Source: Companilactobacillus farciminis KCTC 3681 = DSM 20184 (GTDB taxonomy: Bacteria; Bacillota; Bacilli; Lactobacillales; Lactobacillaceae). Taken from it: a stretch of DNA of 64,000 nucleotides. The DNA lies in contig NZ_CP017702.1 of NCBI RefSeq assembly GCF_002706745.1, forward strand, positions 1,488,001 to 1,552,000, written 5' to 3'. Below, piece after piece: positions 48,007 to 57,113 of the stretch. Made by a program: the position numbers and the translations under genes. Numbering within the stretch: position 1 is the stretch's first letter; every line of letters starts with the position of its first letter. The notes under the pieces are model-generated. The model was given only the letters and a program-made list of their open reading frames with translations. It searched no databases and was not told the DNA's origin.

Positions 48007-50298
48007 TTAATTTTGGCGTGGTTTAGGTAAGTTTAATTCGAATAATAGTGGATTAGCATTCCCAATAAGTTCAACATTCAATTCAGCTTTTGCTCGAGTA
48101 ACGCCAACATAAAGTAAGCGACGTTCTTCTTCAATGAAGGCTGAATACTTCTTTGCTGCTTTATATAGATTGTACATTAATTGAATGACCCGTTTATTGT
48201 TAAGACTTTCTTCAAAGTTTCTAGGATCAAATGATTTCTCATGAACTAGGTCTGAATATTCTTCAATCATGGCGCTATTAAAGGCTTTATCAGTACGCTC
48301 ACGAAAGAATAAAATACGCTTCGAGAATATATCAACGAAATTATCAAAGCTAATATCGGGACGATAGAATTTATTAATGTCAAGGCTTCCCTGATGAACT
48401 TCTTTATCTGATAAATCATAAAGATAAACGTACTTGAATTCTAGTCCTTTCGATTGATGGAGGGAAAGAAACTGGACTTGGTTCTGTTGTTTAGCAACTT
48501 CTTCTTTCTTGGTAAGGATAGATTCCTTGTAATCCTCATGCTTAAAAAAGTCATCAGGATTCTTATACATCGAAAGTTCTTCTGCAAGATAAGAAAAGAG
48601 CTTATTTAATTCTTTGATCGATATGAATTTACGGGACGTCATGAAGTTAAAATATCTTACAGTTAATCGTCTCGCCGAAATAAACAAATCTACAGGAATT
48701 TCAGCATTTTCAGGTCCCTCATTTTTCATATTTTGAATGTCGTTAAATTCCTCGATAACAGCCGAGTCAAATTCAAACCCATATTCGTCTAATTCGGTTG
48801 AAGTGAGTGAATTCATAGAATCTTGAGTTAGAGTCAAATATTTGCTCAATTTCACAATGCGCTTTTTTCCATAGCGTTTCTTTACCTCGTCAATATGAGC
48901 GGTGTATTTTTTAAATCCAATTCTACTTGATTGGTTATAAAAGTACTTATAGTTATTATTCCATAATGCACGCATTGTTTCCACGATAATCTTGTAATAT
49001 CTATTTCGTTGTAGAACAAGACTTTTATTGTTGATATTTGCGTAAATATTATGATTTGCCAACCAGTCGGCTGCAATTGTTCTTGATGCATTGTATCTAA
49101 CTAGTACAGCAATTTCTTTATTATCGATACTAGAGTCATTTACTTGTTCAGCAAGATGTTTTAGTATTCCGTATTCCTCAGAATTGTTTGGTTCGTAAGT
49201 AAAGATAGTCCCTTTCTCTGAATTAAATGCCTGTAGTGACTTTTCAAGACGAATAGAGTTCAATGTAATTCCTGGTATGGCAGCACATAATATTTTGCCA
49301 CCAGTACGATAATTTGTGGAAAGATTCAAGGTCTGTGCGTTAGGCATTAATTCGCAGTAATTCATGATGTATTTAGGATTGCTGCCACGAAAAGAATAAA
49401 CACTCTGATCATCATCCCCAACAACAACTAGTCTGCTCATTGTTTCAGAACTAAGTAGCTTTGAAATGATTTTCCATTGTAACTTGTCGATGTCTTGGAA
49501 TTCATCAATGATTACTAATTTGAATTGCTTCATAACATCCTGATACTGTTTCAAGTATTTTTTATCCTTCATACTTTGAAGAAGCAGTATCTTCATATCG
49601 TTAAAATCGACTAAGCCATTTTGAATTTTCAATTCTTGGTAATATGTAACAACTTCAATATAGTCTTGATAGAAACCAATTTCGTGCTCTTGACGGGTGC
49701 ACTGACTAAGGGCTTCAAAAACTTCCTCGTCATTCATATTCCCATATCCAATTGGATATATGCAGTCTTCGGTCAAATCTTGATTGATCATGTAATTGTT
49801 CAAAGTAAAAATTTGATTCAGAGTTTCGTTGATACTACAAACGTCACTAGGATGCGTAATTTTAGTCTTCAATTGTCTTGTAAAATAACTAGGGCTTTGC
49901 AAGACTTCTATATTCTTGTACTCATCATTAGTCATTAAAAGATGCAAAAACAACGCATGAAAAGTCGAAAAAAGCGGCTGCGTATCACGCATATTTAATC
50001 CTACATCTGAAAGTTCCTTAATATATTTGTCGTAGCGTTTATCCATATCCAACCTTGAACGATTGGAAAAAGTTACTCCTAAAACTTCTGATGAATCCAC
50101 TAATCCTTTACTGATAGCTACCAAAATCATCAAAATAACTATCGTCGTTTTACCAGACCCGGCACAGGCATTGACTAATAGTGGCTTTTCAAAATCATTC
50201 ATCAGAATCTGCTTTTGCTCTTGAGAAAAAGTCAATCCCAGTCCTGACTCCATTAATCTGATAATTTGTTCAGTTGTGGCAGTTGTTTGTGTATCCAT
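48007..50298 (-). CDS. UvrD/Rep-family ATP-dependent helicase
   Basis: A 763-residue superfamily 1 helicase. Motif I NACAGSGKTT is near residue 47, motif II VIIDEFQDID near 270, motif III DDDQSVYSFRGS near 300, the SKGLEFKYVYL motif near 630, and motif VI RRLLYVGVTRAKAEL near 735. It lacks the N-terminal coiled coil of HelD and the nuclease domain of AddA, and is not the housekeeping PcrA by length or order. ATG at 50296-50298 with AAAGGG 6 bases upstream. It shares a transcript with the HTH gene. Relatives occur in defence and repair islands; the role here is not known. Confidence 0.9.
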   Translation of the reverse strand: MDTQTTATTEQIIRLMESGLGLTFSQEQKQILMNDFEKPLLVNACAGSGKTTIVILMILVAISKGLVDSSEVLGVTFSNRSRLDMDKRYDKYIKELSDVGLNMRDTQPLFSTFHALFLHLLMTNDEYKNIEVLQSPSYFTRQLKTKITHPSDVCSINETLNQIFTLNNYMINQDLTEDCIYPIGYGNMNDEEVFEALSQCTRQEHEIGFYQDYIEVVTYYQELKIQNGLVDFNDMKILLLQSMKDKKYLKQYQDVMKQFKLVIIDEFQDIDKLQWKIISKLLSSETMSRLVVVGDDDQSVYSFRGSNPKYIMNYCELMPNAQTLNLSTNYRTGGKILCAAIPGITLNSIRLEKSLQAFNSEKGTIFTYEPNNSEEYGILKHLAEQVNDSSIDNKEIAVLVRYNASRTIAADWLANHNIYANINNKSLVLQRNRYYKIIVETMRALWNNNYKYFYNQSSRIGFKKYTAHIDEVKKRYGKKRIVKLSKYLTLTQDSMNSLTSTELDEYGFEFDSAVIEEFNDIQNMKNEGPENAEIPVDLFISARRLTVRYFNFMTSRKFISIKELNKLFSYLAEELSMYKNPDDFFKHEDYKESILTKKEEVAKQQNQVQFLSLHQSKGLEFKYVYLYDLSDKEVHQGSLDINKFYRPDISFDNFVDIFSKRILFFRERTDKAFNSAMIEEYSDLVHEKSFDPRNFEESLNNKRVIQLMYNLYKAAKKYSAFIEEERRLLYVGVTRAKAELNVELIGNANPLLFELNLPKPRQN

Positions 50299-50380
50299 CC
50301 GTGTCCCTTTCGACAACTTATTTACCTAGAAGTATATACGATGAAGAAAATCCTTGTGGACAAAAAATGACGATTTTTTC

Positions 50381-50409
50381 AAAAAAAAGACACCCAAACG
50401 GATGTCTTT
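50381..50409 (-). terminator. Terminator of the sulfur operon
   Basis: On the minus strand AAAGACAUCC pairs with GGGUGUCUUU with one G-U pair, followed by U-rich sequence, 15 bases after the ATPase stop. Confidence 0.7.
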
Positions 50410-50423
50410 AATAATTGTAATAA

Positions 50424-51176
50424 TCACTGATTGATAACTTCTAAAATCTGTTTACGGAAAGAGTCGATCTTTCGTTCAACGTCAAAGTCATCAAGTGTTT
50501 CTATATCGATATTTTGAAAAGGATTATCCAAGATTTCTACAATCCTTTTATCGTGAGAATTCATGATAGCAATCCTATTGCCGCAACGAATAGCTTCATT
50601 CAAGTCGTGCGTGATCATAAAAATACTCGTATCTTCCTTATGCCAAATGTCCAAAATCAATTGTTGCATCTTTGCTCTAGTAAAAGCATCCAAAGCTCCA
50701 AATGGTTCGTCCATTAGCAACAATGGCGATTTATTGGCCAAAACTCGAGCAATCGCTACCCTTTGTCTCATCCCCCCAGATAGTTCAAACGTCTTTGCAT
50801 CTGCCTGATCACTTAGACCAATCAAATCTAACAAATAGGCAACTCTTTGACTGATTTGTTCTTTAGTAAAGTTTCTAGATTTAAGTCCAAAACCGACGTT
50901 ATCTTTTACTTTTAACCATGGATATAATGAAGAATTTTGAAAAACTACTCCTCGCTGCCAATCCGGGCTGGTAATCGGTTGGTCATTCATGGTTAAGGTT
51001 CCACTTGCCGGAATAAATCCAGCTAGAGCTTGTAAAATAGTACTCTTGCCACAACCTGAGGGTCCAACCAAGACGAAAATCTCATTCTTCTCAATCGAAA
51101 AATTAGTATCAACTATTACTGATTCATCAGATTTTTTATATTTAATATTTAAATGATCAGCTTTAATTAATGCCAT
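50424..51176 (-). CDS. ABC transporter ATPase, sulfonate/nitrate type
   Basis: 250 aa ATP-binding subunit. Walker A is GPSGCGKST near residue 38, the signature is LSGGMRQRVAIARVL, Walker B is LLLMDEPFGALD, and the H-loop is MITHDLNEAI. It resembles TauB/SsuB proteins. The ATG at 51174-51176 is 6 bases from AGGAGG and overlaps the binding-protein gene, so it is coupled. Substrate is inferred from neighbours: an organosulfur compound or another sulfur source. Confidence 0.9.
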   Translation of the reverse strand: MALIKADHLNIKYKKSDESVIVDTNFSIEKNEIFVLVGPSGCGKSTILQALAGFIPASGTLTMNDQPITSPDWQRGVVFQNSSLYPWLKVKDNVGFGLKSRNFTKEQISQRVAYLLDLIGLSDQADAKTFELSGGMRQRVAIARVLANKSPLLLMDEPFGALDAFTRAKMQQLILDIWHKEDTSIFMITHDLNEAIRCGNRIAIMNSHDKRIVEILDNPFQNIDIETLDDFDVERKIDSFRKQILEVINQ

Positions 51177-52176
51177 TTTCACCCTCCTGATAAACGAATT
51201 TTCTAAATTGCTCTAATGTTGGTGCATAACTGATAGTTTGTTGTCCATACATAAATTTGCCAGCTCTTTGCATTTCAACTACGAATTGTCCTAAGTCACC
51301 AGCTTGACCTAAGTATTCTTTTGAATATTCTGCCTTTAACGATGGCCATTGGGTTCCTCGCATCTGTTTGTCAGCATCACTCACACTAATACCGGTTTGC
51401 TTAGCTGCTGCTTTCACAGTCTCGTTATAGTTATTTTTTCGTAATTGATGTGTTCTTGCCAAAACGGAGACGAATTTTTTAACGTCTTGTGGATGCTGTT
51501 TTAGAAAAGCTTTGCTGACTAAGGTAATATTCCCAGTCGAATAACCAGCTTTTGACAAATCAGAACTATCAACTAAGACTTTGCCATCAGTTTGCAATTG
51601 CGACAAGGTCGGTTGCCAAGTATAGGCTGCATCAATATTGCCACGCTTCCAAGCTGCCACAATATTTTGCGTATCCATATCCAGCAATTGAACCTTTTTT
51701 TCTAGACCTGCTTTTTTCAAAGTTATCATCAAACTGTAATGTGATGTCGAGGCAAATGGTGTAGCGACTTTTTTGCCTTTTAAATCTGCCAGAGAGTTAA
51801 TCCCTGATTCTTTTTTGACAATTAAACTTTCATTGGCACCACACATCTCATTTATCCAAAGCAATTTCACCGGAATGCCAGCGGTTAAAGCCACGATACC
51901 ATTAGTATCACCCATCGTCGCAAAATCAACTCCACCTGACATTAAGGCTTTGTTTGCATCTACTCCGGAATCAAACGTAATAAAGGTAATTTTCTTATTG
52001 GGAAATTTTTCTTCAAAGAAATTTTTATTTCTCGCAACAGCTACATCATTAGGCGTATTAAGAATACCGATTCTAATTTCATTTTGAGGAACTTTATCTT
52101 TCGACGAACAACCACTCAAACACAGCGGTACAAAAAGCAACAAGATCATTAGAACGAAACGTTTTAATTTTCTCAT
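51163..52176 (-). CDS. ABC transporter substrate-binding lipoprotein
   Basis: 337 aa, exported and lipid-anchored: MRKLKRFVLMILLLFVPLCL then SGC with Cys23. The mature domain belongs to the NMT1/SsuA/TauA-like group (IRIGILNTPNDVAVARNKNF, VDANKALMSGGVDFATMGD). Such proteins bind sulfonates, nitrate, taurine or thiamine precursors. The overlap of one base with the permease gene and coupling with the ATPase show one transporter. Confidence 0.88.
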   Translation of the reverse strand: MRKLKRFVLMILLLFVPLCLSGCSSKDKVPQNEIRIGILNTPNDVAVARNKNFFEEKFPNKKITFITFDSGVDANKALMSGGVDFATMGDTNGIVALTAGIPVKLLWINEMCGANESLIVKKESGINSLADLKGKKVATPFASTSHYSLMITLKKAGLEKKVQLLDMDTQNIVAAWKRGNIDAAYTWQPTLSQLQTDGKVLVDSSDLSKAGYSTGNITLVSKAFLKQHPQDVKKFVSVLARTHQLRKNNYNETVKAAAKQTGISVSDADKQMRGTQWPSLKAEYSKEYLGQAGDLGQFVVEMQRAGKFMYGQQTISYAPTLEQFRKFVYQEGENGIN

Positions 52177-52943
52177 TACTCTTTACCTTTCCAGAAGATC
52201 CATTTTCTTTCGAGCAATTGTAAAATCCAGTCCAACAACAGACCTAAGCCACCAAGAATGAAAATCCCCAAAAACATCACGCTACTCTTTAAATACTTAG
52301 AAGCATCAATGACCATCCAACCAATTCCTGAGGTTGAAGCAACCATTTCTGCCGCAACTAATGTCGAAAACGAAACTCCCATAGCTGTTCTAATTCCGGT
52401 AAATATATCGGGCAAAGCTCCCGGGAAAATTACCCACTTAAAGATTGACCACTTGCCGGCACCTAAAGATTTTGCACTCAAGACGTAATCCTTATTCAAA
52501 TGACGAACTCCTTCGACACAAGCAATATAAATAGGTGCAAAAGCTGCCAAGTACAGCAAGATTATCTTTGACCCTTCACCTATTCCTAACCAGAGTATCA
52601 AAATCGTGTAGTAAGCCAAGGGTGGAATGGGACGATAGAATTGGATCAATGAATCGATGATTGCGTGGACCCACTCCGACATCCCTGAAGCTAGTCCCAA
52701 AGGTACGGCAGTAATTATCGCCAAAATCAGAGCTGAGAATAGTCTAAATAAAGTAATTCCCAGATGTTGCCAAAATGAAATGTTGTTGTAGCCATGGGTC
52801 AATATGCCAGTGAATGTAAACCAAACATCTTGTGGCGATGGAAAAAGGATTGGCGAAACTAATTTTAGATTGGTCACTATAAACCAAATTAATAACAAGA
52901 CGATCCAAACACAACCCGTTATTAGTCTAGATTTCTTCTTCAT
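52176..52943 (-). CDS. ABC transporter permease, sulfonate/nitrate type
   Basis: 255 aa with six predicted membrane helices and the permease EAA-like segment VLSAKSLGAGKWSIFKWVIF. It resembles SsuC/TauC. It starts 19 bases after the oxidoreductase stop and ends in a one-base overlap with the binding protein. Together with the two following genes it forms a complete importer. Confidence 0.9.
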   Translation of the reverse strand: MKKKSRLITGCVWIVLLLIWFIVTNLKLVSPILFPSPQDVWFTFTGILTHGYNNISFWQHLGITLFRLFSALILAIITAVPLGLASGMSEWVHAIIDSLIQFYRPIPPLAYYTILILWLGIGEGSKIILLYLAAFAPIYIACVEGVRHLNKDYVLSAKSLGAGKWSIFKWVIFPGALPDIFTGIRTAMGVSFSTLVAAEMVASTSGIGWMVIDASKYLKSSVMFLGIFILGGLGLLLDWILQLLERKWIFWKGKE

Positions 52944-52962
52944 TCCACCACTCCTCTAATTT

Positions 52963-54669
52963 TTACAACAAATCAAAACGATAATTTGTCACGATTGGTT
53001 TACGATCAGTTGTTTGATCTTTAAAGTATTCATATTCACACAATGCTAAGTATGAGCCATCAATATTAATAATATTATTATACCCTCGATTATTTAATGC
53101 ACGAACCATATTGTAACTACGTTGTCCCGTTAGACAGTGTACGTAAACTGGACGATCAGTTGGAATCTCATCCAATCTTTGACGGAATTGGCTCAAAGGA
53201 ATATTGACAGCTGATTTGATGTGTCCTTCTTCGTATTCTGCTGGTTCACGTGCATCAACAATGAAAGCACCTTTTTCGACTAATTTACGAACGTCTTTGA
53301 CTTGAATTTGTTCAAATTCACCATTCAAAACATTTTCTGCAACTAAGGCTGCCATATTAACGGCATTCTTAGCAGTACTGAACCATGGTGAGTAGCAAAC
53401 TTCCAAATGAGTTAAGTCTGAAATGTGTCCATGCATAGAGATCATTGTCGAAACAATATCAATTTGCTTGTCGACATCTGACTTACCTAAAGCTTGAGCG
53501 CCGAGAACTTCTCCACTTGGATAACCAAAAATCAATTTGAAGTATAATGGCGTAGCATCAGGCATGATACCAACACGACTCTTTGGAATTACTACTGCTG
53601 TTCGATAGTCAATACCATCCTTTTGACATTCATTCTCAGTCAAACCTGTAGAAGCAACGTTAATATCAAAGACATGAATTACTTGTGAACCAATAACTCC
53701 TCTATTTTCAACTGTTCTACCATAAATATGGTCAACGGCGTCTCTTGCTTGCATCTGAGCTGGGAAAGCTAAGGCCAAACGAGTCTTCTTACGAGTAATC
53801 ATATGACTTACTTCGATAGCATCACCAACTGCATATACATTAGGAATAGAAGTTCTGTATTGATGATCAACAGCAATACCACCAGTTAAACCTAATTTGC
53901 AGCCAATCTTTGTAGCTAAAGCAGTATCTGGTTTAACACCAATTGCCATGATGACAACTTGTGATTTAATTTCTCGACCTGAACCTAGTTTGATATGATC
54001 ATCAGTAATTTCTGCTAATCCATCATTTAAGACCACGTTTACCCCATGATCGTAAAGTTCTTTATGAACTAATTCGGCAAAATCATCATCAATTGTTCCC
54101 ATTACGTGACCAGAAGCTTCAATTAAGGAAACATTCTTATCAGTTTGAGCTAAGTTTTCGCAAACTTCCAAACCGATAAATCCACCACCGATGATAGCAA
54201 CGTCAGTAACTTTGTTGACTTCTAAATAAGTTTGAATTTTCTTAATATCGACAACATTTCTAACTGAAAAGACATTATCCTTGTCGATACCTTTGATACA
54301 GTTTGGCATGATTGGATTAGCACCCGGTGATAGGATCAATTCATCATAAGGTACTTTTTTCAATTCACCTGTTTGTGTATTTTTAACTTCTACTTCTTTT
54401 TTATCAGTATCAACATCGGTTACTTCAGAATTTACTTCGGCATCAATATTGTATTGATTCTTGAATTGTTCTGGTGTCATCAAAACAATGCTGTCGGCAT
54501 CTGGAATAACGCCACTCAAATGATATGGCAATGAACAGTTTGAGAAAGATACGTTGGGTCCTTTTTCAAACATCGTGATTTCTGCAAATTCATCCAAACG
54601 ACGAGCTCTAGCTGCTGAAGATGCCCCTCCGGCAACTCCACCTACGACGACGATTTTTTTATTATCCAT
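52963..54669 (-). CDS. CoA-disulfide reductase with C-terminal rhodanese domain
   Basis: A 568-residue flavoprotein. The N-terminal FAD motif VVVGGVAGGASSAARARRLD is followed by the active-site Cys45 in FSNCSLPYH, as in CoA-disulfide reductases. The NAD(P)H motif is VAIIGGGFIGLEVCENLA and the C-terminal FAD segment is VYAVGDAIEV. A fused rhodanese domain starts near residue 465 and has its catalytic cysteine in VHCLTGQRS. Fusion enzymes of this kind reduce CoA persulfide or polysulfide. It is cotranscribed with a YeeE transporter, so it likely handles sulfane sulfur. Confidence 0.9.
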   Translation of the reverse strand: MDNKKIVVVGGVAGGASSAARARRLDEFAEITMFEKGPNVSFSNCSLPYHLSGVIPDADSIVLMTPEQFKNQYNIDAEVNSEVTDVDTDKKEVEVKNTQTGELKKVPYDELILSPGANPIMPNCIKGIDKDNVFSVRNVVDIKKIQTYLEVNKVTDVAIIGGGFIGLEVCENLAQTDKNVSLIEASGHVMGTIDDDFAELVHKELYDHGVNVVLNDGLAEITDDHIKLGSGREIKSQVVIMAIGVKPDTALATKIGCKLGLTGGIAVDHQYRTSIPNVYAVGDAIEVSHMITRKKTRLALAFPAQMQARDAVDHIYGRTVENRGVIGSQVIHVFDINVASTGLTENECQKDGIDYRTAVVIPKSRVGIMPDATPLYFKLIFGYPSGEVLGAQALGKSDVDKQIDIVSTMISMHGHISDLTHLEVCYSPWFSTAKNAVNMAALVAENVLNGEFEQIQVKDVRKLVEKGAFIVDAREPAEYEEGHIKSAVNIPLSQFRQRLDEIPTDRPVYVHCLTGQRSYNMVRALNNRGYNNIINIDGSYLALCEYEYFKDQTTDRKPIVTNYRFDLL

Positions 54670-54681
54670 TATTATATCCCC

Positions 54682-55983
54682 CTAATATCCGTAAATAGTT
54701 TTAGACAATTTGTTACCAATAATTCCACCTAGCACTAAGGCTGCCAAGAAAATCCAACCAGAGACTGAGAATTGAGCGATTGGAGTATAAAGGGCCCCAA
54801 CGTTGCATCCATTAGATAATCTAGTTCCAAATCCCATTGTAAATCCACCTAGTGCAAATAAGGAAGCACTCTTGAAATTCAAAGTAGAAACAGAATGCAT
54901 AGTTTGCTTAAATAATCCCGCTGTGAAAATGAAAATGATAGCTCCTAAGAAAATACCCATATTTTGGACCGTCACACCGTTTGCCAAAAATGGTCCTGAA
55001 TAAACGGCAGCTGGTTGATGAGTAAAGTTTGCTAGTGATGTAGCAGAAACACCAAAGATATTAAGAACCTTTCCAAACCAGAAACCATAAGGAGTTGATG
55101 CTCCCCAACCTGATTTAGTCAATCCCATCATCAAAACAAAAATAATTGTCATCCCTACGGCATCTTGTTTTAAAGTCCAAGGTTTCTTGAACAAAACATT
55201 GTAAGTAGATTCGCTACCCATAGTGAAGTTAGCAATGTCTTCGTCTTGAGGACTATCTTGAACACGCTCTGAAGGTACGCCAGAATAAGTATCTTTTTGA
55301 CGGCGCTTCTTTTCATAACGATAGGAAAGATAAATAACGAGGCTGACCAAAAGTGCTGTTAAAATCACTGCTCCAAGATATCCATCTAATCCGTCCCACT
55401 TAAACCAGTCTGGCATATAAATACCTTGTGCAAATTTTTTACCTGTGGCTGAAGTTGCAATTGAGCCTTTGATCCATGATTGTGTAGCTTGAAGTGGAAA
55501 ACCAAGGAACACTCCTAAACAGAAGAAAACTAAAGTTACGCCGGCTCTTGGTAAATCCGTTGCCAAATCTGTCATAACACCTGTTGCACAACAAGATGAA
55601 AATGCCATTCCAAATCCGAACAACAAACCGCCCAAAATCAAGCCCAAATTAATCGGATTAATCGACAATGCGTAAGTTGTTAAATCCTTTGTAAACATTA
55701 AAAATGTAACATTAGCAATTGCAGTGATCAAAAACATGAACATCATTGTTCTCATTAATTTCGTTGAACCAGTTTTGTAAGCCCGATTAACACTCCCTGC
55801 AAATCCCGTATAAGATCTAGATAATATGTAGCCCAGTGCTAAGCCCATCAAAAGTCGCAAGTAATGCATATTCGATGGCAAAACAAATGGTGCACCGATA
55901 ATTAAAATAAAGAATAAAACAAAGCCTATAGCCTTATCCCACTTGATGGGGTTTGGTTCTATACTTCTATCTACATTTTCCAT
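54682..55983 (-). CDS. YeeE/YedE-family sulfur transporter
   Basis: 433 aa, about ten membrane segments in two related halves. Conserved-looking cysteines lie in MAFSSCCATGVMTDL (Cys131, Cys132) and LSNGCNVGALY (near residue 390), matching the two cysteine motifs of the YeeE/TsuA family that moves thiosulfate. First gene of the five-gene sulfur operon, with the oxidoreductase 12 bases downstream. Thiosulfate or a related sulfur species is the expected substrate by family knowledge. Confidence 0.9.
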   Translation of the reverse strand: MENVDRSIEPNPIKWDKAIGFVLFFILIIGAPFVLPSNMHYLRLLMGLALGYILSRSYTGFAGSVNRAYKTGSTKLMRTMMFMFLITAIANVTFLMFTKDLTTYALSINPINLGLILGGLLFGFGMAFSSCCATGVMTDLATDLPRAGVTLVFFCLGVFLGFPLQATQSWIKGSIATSATGKKFAQGIYMPDWFKWDGLDGYLGAVILTALLVSLVIYLSYRYEKKRRQKDTYSGVPSERVQDSPQDEDIANFTMGSESTYNVLFKKPWTLKQDAVGMTIIFVLMMGLTKSGWGASTPYGFWFGKVLNIFGVSATSLANFTHQPAAVYSGPFLANGVTVQNMGIFLGAIIFIFTAGLFKQTMHSVSTLNFKSASLFALGGFTMGFGTRLSNGCNVGALYTPIAQFSVSGWIFLAALVLGGIIGNKLSKTIYGY

Positions 55984-56041
55984 AATATAGCCCCCTAACT
56001 TATTTTTATGCTTTTAATGTAGCATAGAATTTATTTATACG

Positions 56042-56059
56042 TTACTTAGATAGAAGTAA
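56042..56059. promoter_or_regulatory. Dyad at the sulfur operon promoter, candidate LysR site
   Basis: TTACTT and AAGTAA flank a 6-base centre. The dyad overlaps the expected -35 (poor match) of a minus-strand promoter with -10 TATGCT at 56021-56026. This is a typical LysR activation layout. Confidence 0.5.
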
Positions 56060-56233
56060 TTTCGCTCTTGTTTTATTGTGAATTTTTTATTATATTAAAA
56101 ATATCAATCACTTGTAATTGGTATTTTTGCAATCATAGCAACATTTTAACTTCATAATTATTTCACAATGTTCATGTGTTATTATATTTATATATTCATT
56201 GATAAATATTCTTTATATCGAGGAGAAAACGCT

Positions 56234-57067
56234 ATGTTTAGGGATATCACTGCATTTCAAAAAGTATACGAAACTCGTAGTATCACTCGGGCAGCTAAAG
56301 AATTATACGTGACGCAACCGACTGTTTCGATTCAAATCAAAAAACTCGAAAAAGAGCTTGGCGTACAATTATTCAAACGCAATGGCAACAAACAACTCGT
56401 TCCGACTGAAAATGCTAACCGCTTTTATCGTGATTCACAGTTAGTCTTGAATAGTTGGGAAAACTCGCTCAACCACTTAGTAAAAAAGCACAAGAGCAAC
56501 CGTATCAAATGTGTAATTGGAGCTTCCCCAACTACTGCTAGTCACGTTTTGCCGCCATTAATGCAAAGTCTCAAAAGATATCTCGATTACTTCGACTTTC
56601 AACTGGTGACTGGCGATTCAGAAAAAATCTTAGAAGAAATTATTAAACGTGAAATCGACTTTGGAATAATTGAAAAGCCTATCGTGACTCACGAAATTGA
56701 ACAAATTTCTTTTGCTACTGACGAGATGGTTTTGGCCGGCGATAGTGACAACCCTGAATGGATAGTTGGCAAACCCGGTTCTACTCAACGAGAATATACT
56801 GACAAATATTTCAACGAACACCATTTGCGTCCCACAAAAATAATCAAGGTAAACGACAATGATCTCATTATTAAGCTCATCTCAAGAAATATCGGCAAGG
56901 CAATAATTTCTAAACGTTCAATCACTAATAGCTTGTTGCCCTATCAACAATTAACAAACGACTTCTGCAACGAGTTTTATTTGATCAATCCGAAACTTCC
57001 TAATTCAAATGAAATCCAAAAATTGATCCAACTAGTCAAAACATTGTTACCACAATTACGATTTTAA
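56234..57067 (+). CDS. LysR-family regulator, CysB-like context
   Basis: 277 aa. The N-terminal HTH (AFQKVYETRSITRAAKELYV followed by TQPTVSIQIKKLEKELG) is canonical. The effector domain is of the CbbR/CysL type (KCVIGASPTTASHVLPPLM). The ATG at 56234 is preceded by GAGGAGAAA. It is divergent from the sulfur operon and separated from it by 250 bases with two dyads, so it most likely regulates that operon. Terminator follows. Confidence 0.9.
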   Translation: MFRDITAFQKVYETRSITRAAKELYVTQPTVSIQIKKLEKELGVQLFKRNGNKQLVPTENANRFYRDSQLVLNSWENSLNHLVKKHKSNRIKCVIGASPTTASHVLPPLMQSLKRYLDYFDFQLVTGDSEKILEEIIKREIDFGIIEKPIVTHEIEQISFATDEMVLAGDSDNPEWIVGKPGSTQREYTDKYFNEHHLRPTKIIKVNDNDLIIKLISRNIGKAIISKRSITNSLLPYQQLTNDFCNEFYLINPKLPNSNEIQKLIQLVKTLLPQLRF

Positions 57068-57074
57068 TTTCTAT

Positions 57075-57112
57075 AAAAAAAGGACATCCAGTTTCAATGG
57101 GATGTCCTTTTG
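57075..57112. terminator. Bidirectional terminator, LysR/HAD phosphatase
   Basis: AAAAGGACATCC and GGATGTCCTTTT around a 10-base loop, A-rich on one side and T-rich on the other, between convergent genes. Confidence 0.85.
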
Positions 57113-57113
57113 C

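Noticed and set aside
48007..50298. A Gabija-type defence system
   Set aside because: The helicase could resemble GajB, but there is no OLD-family nuclease gene (GajA) next to it.
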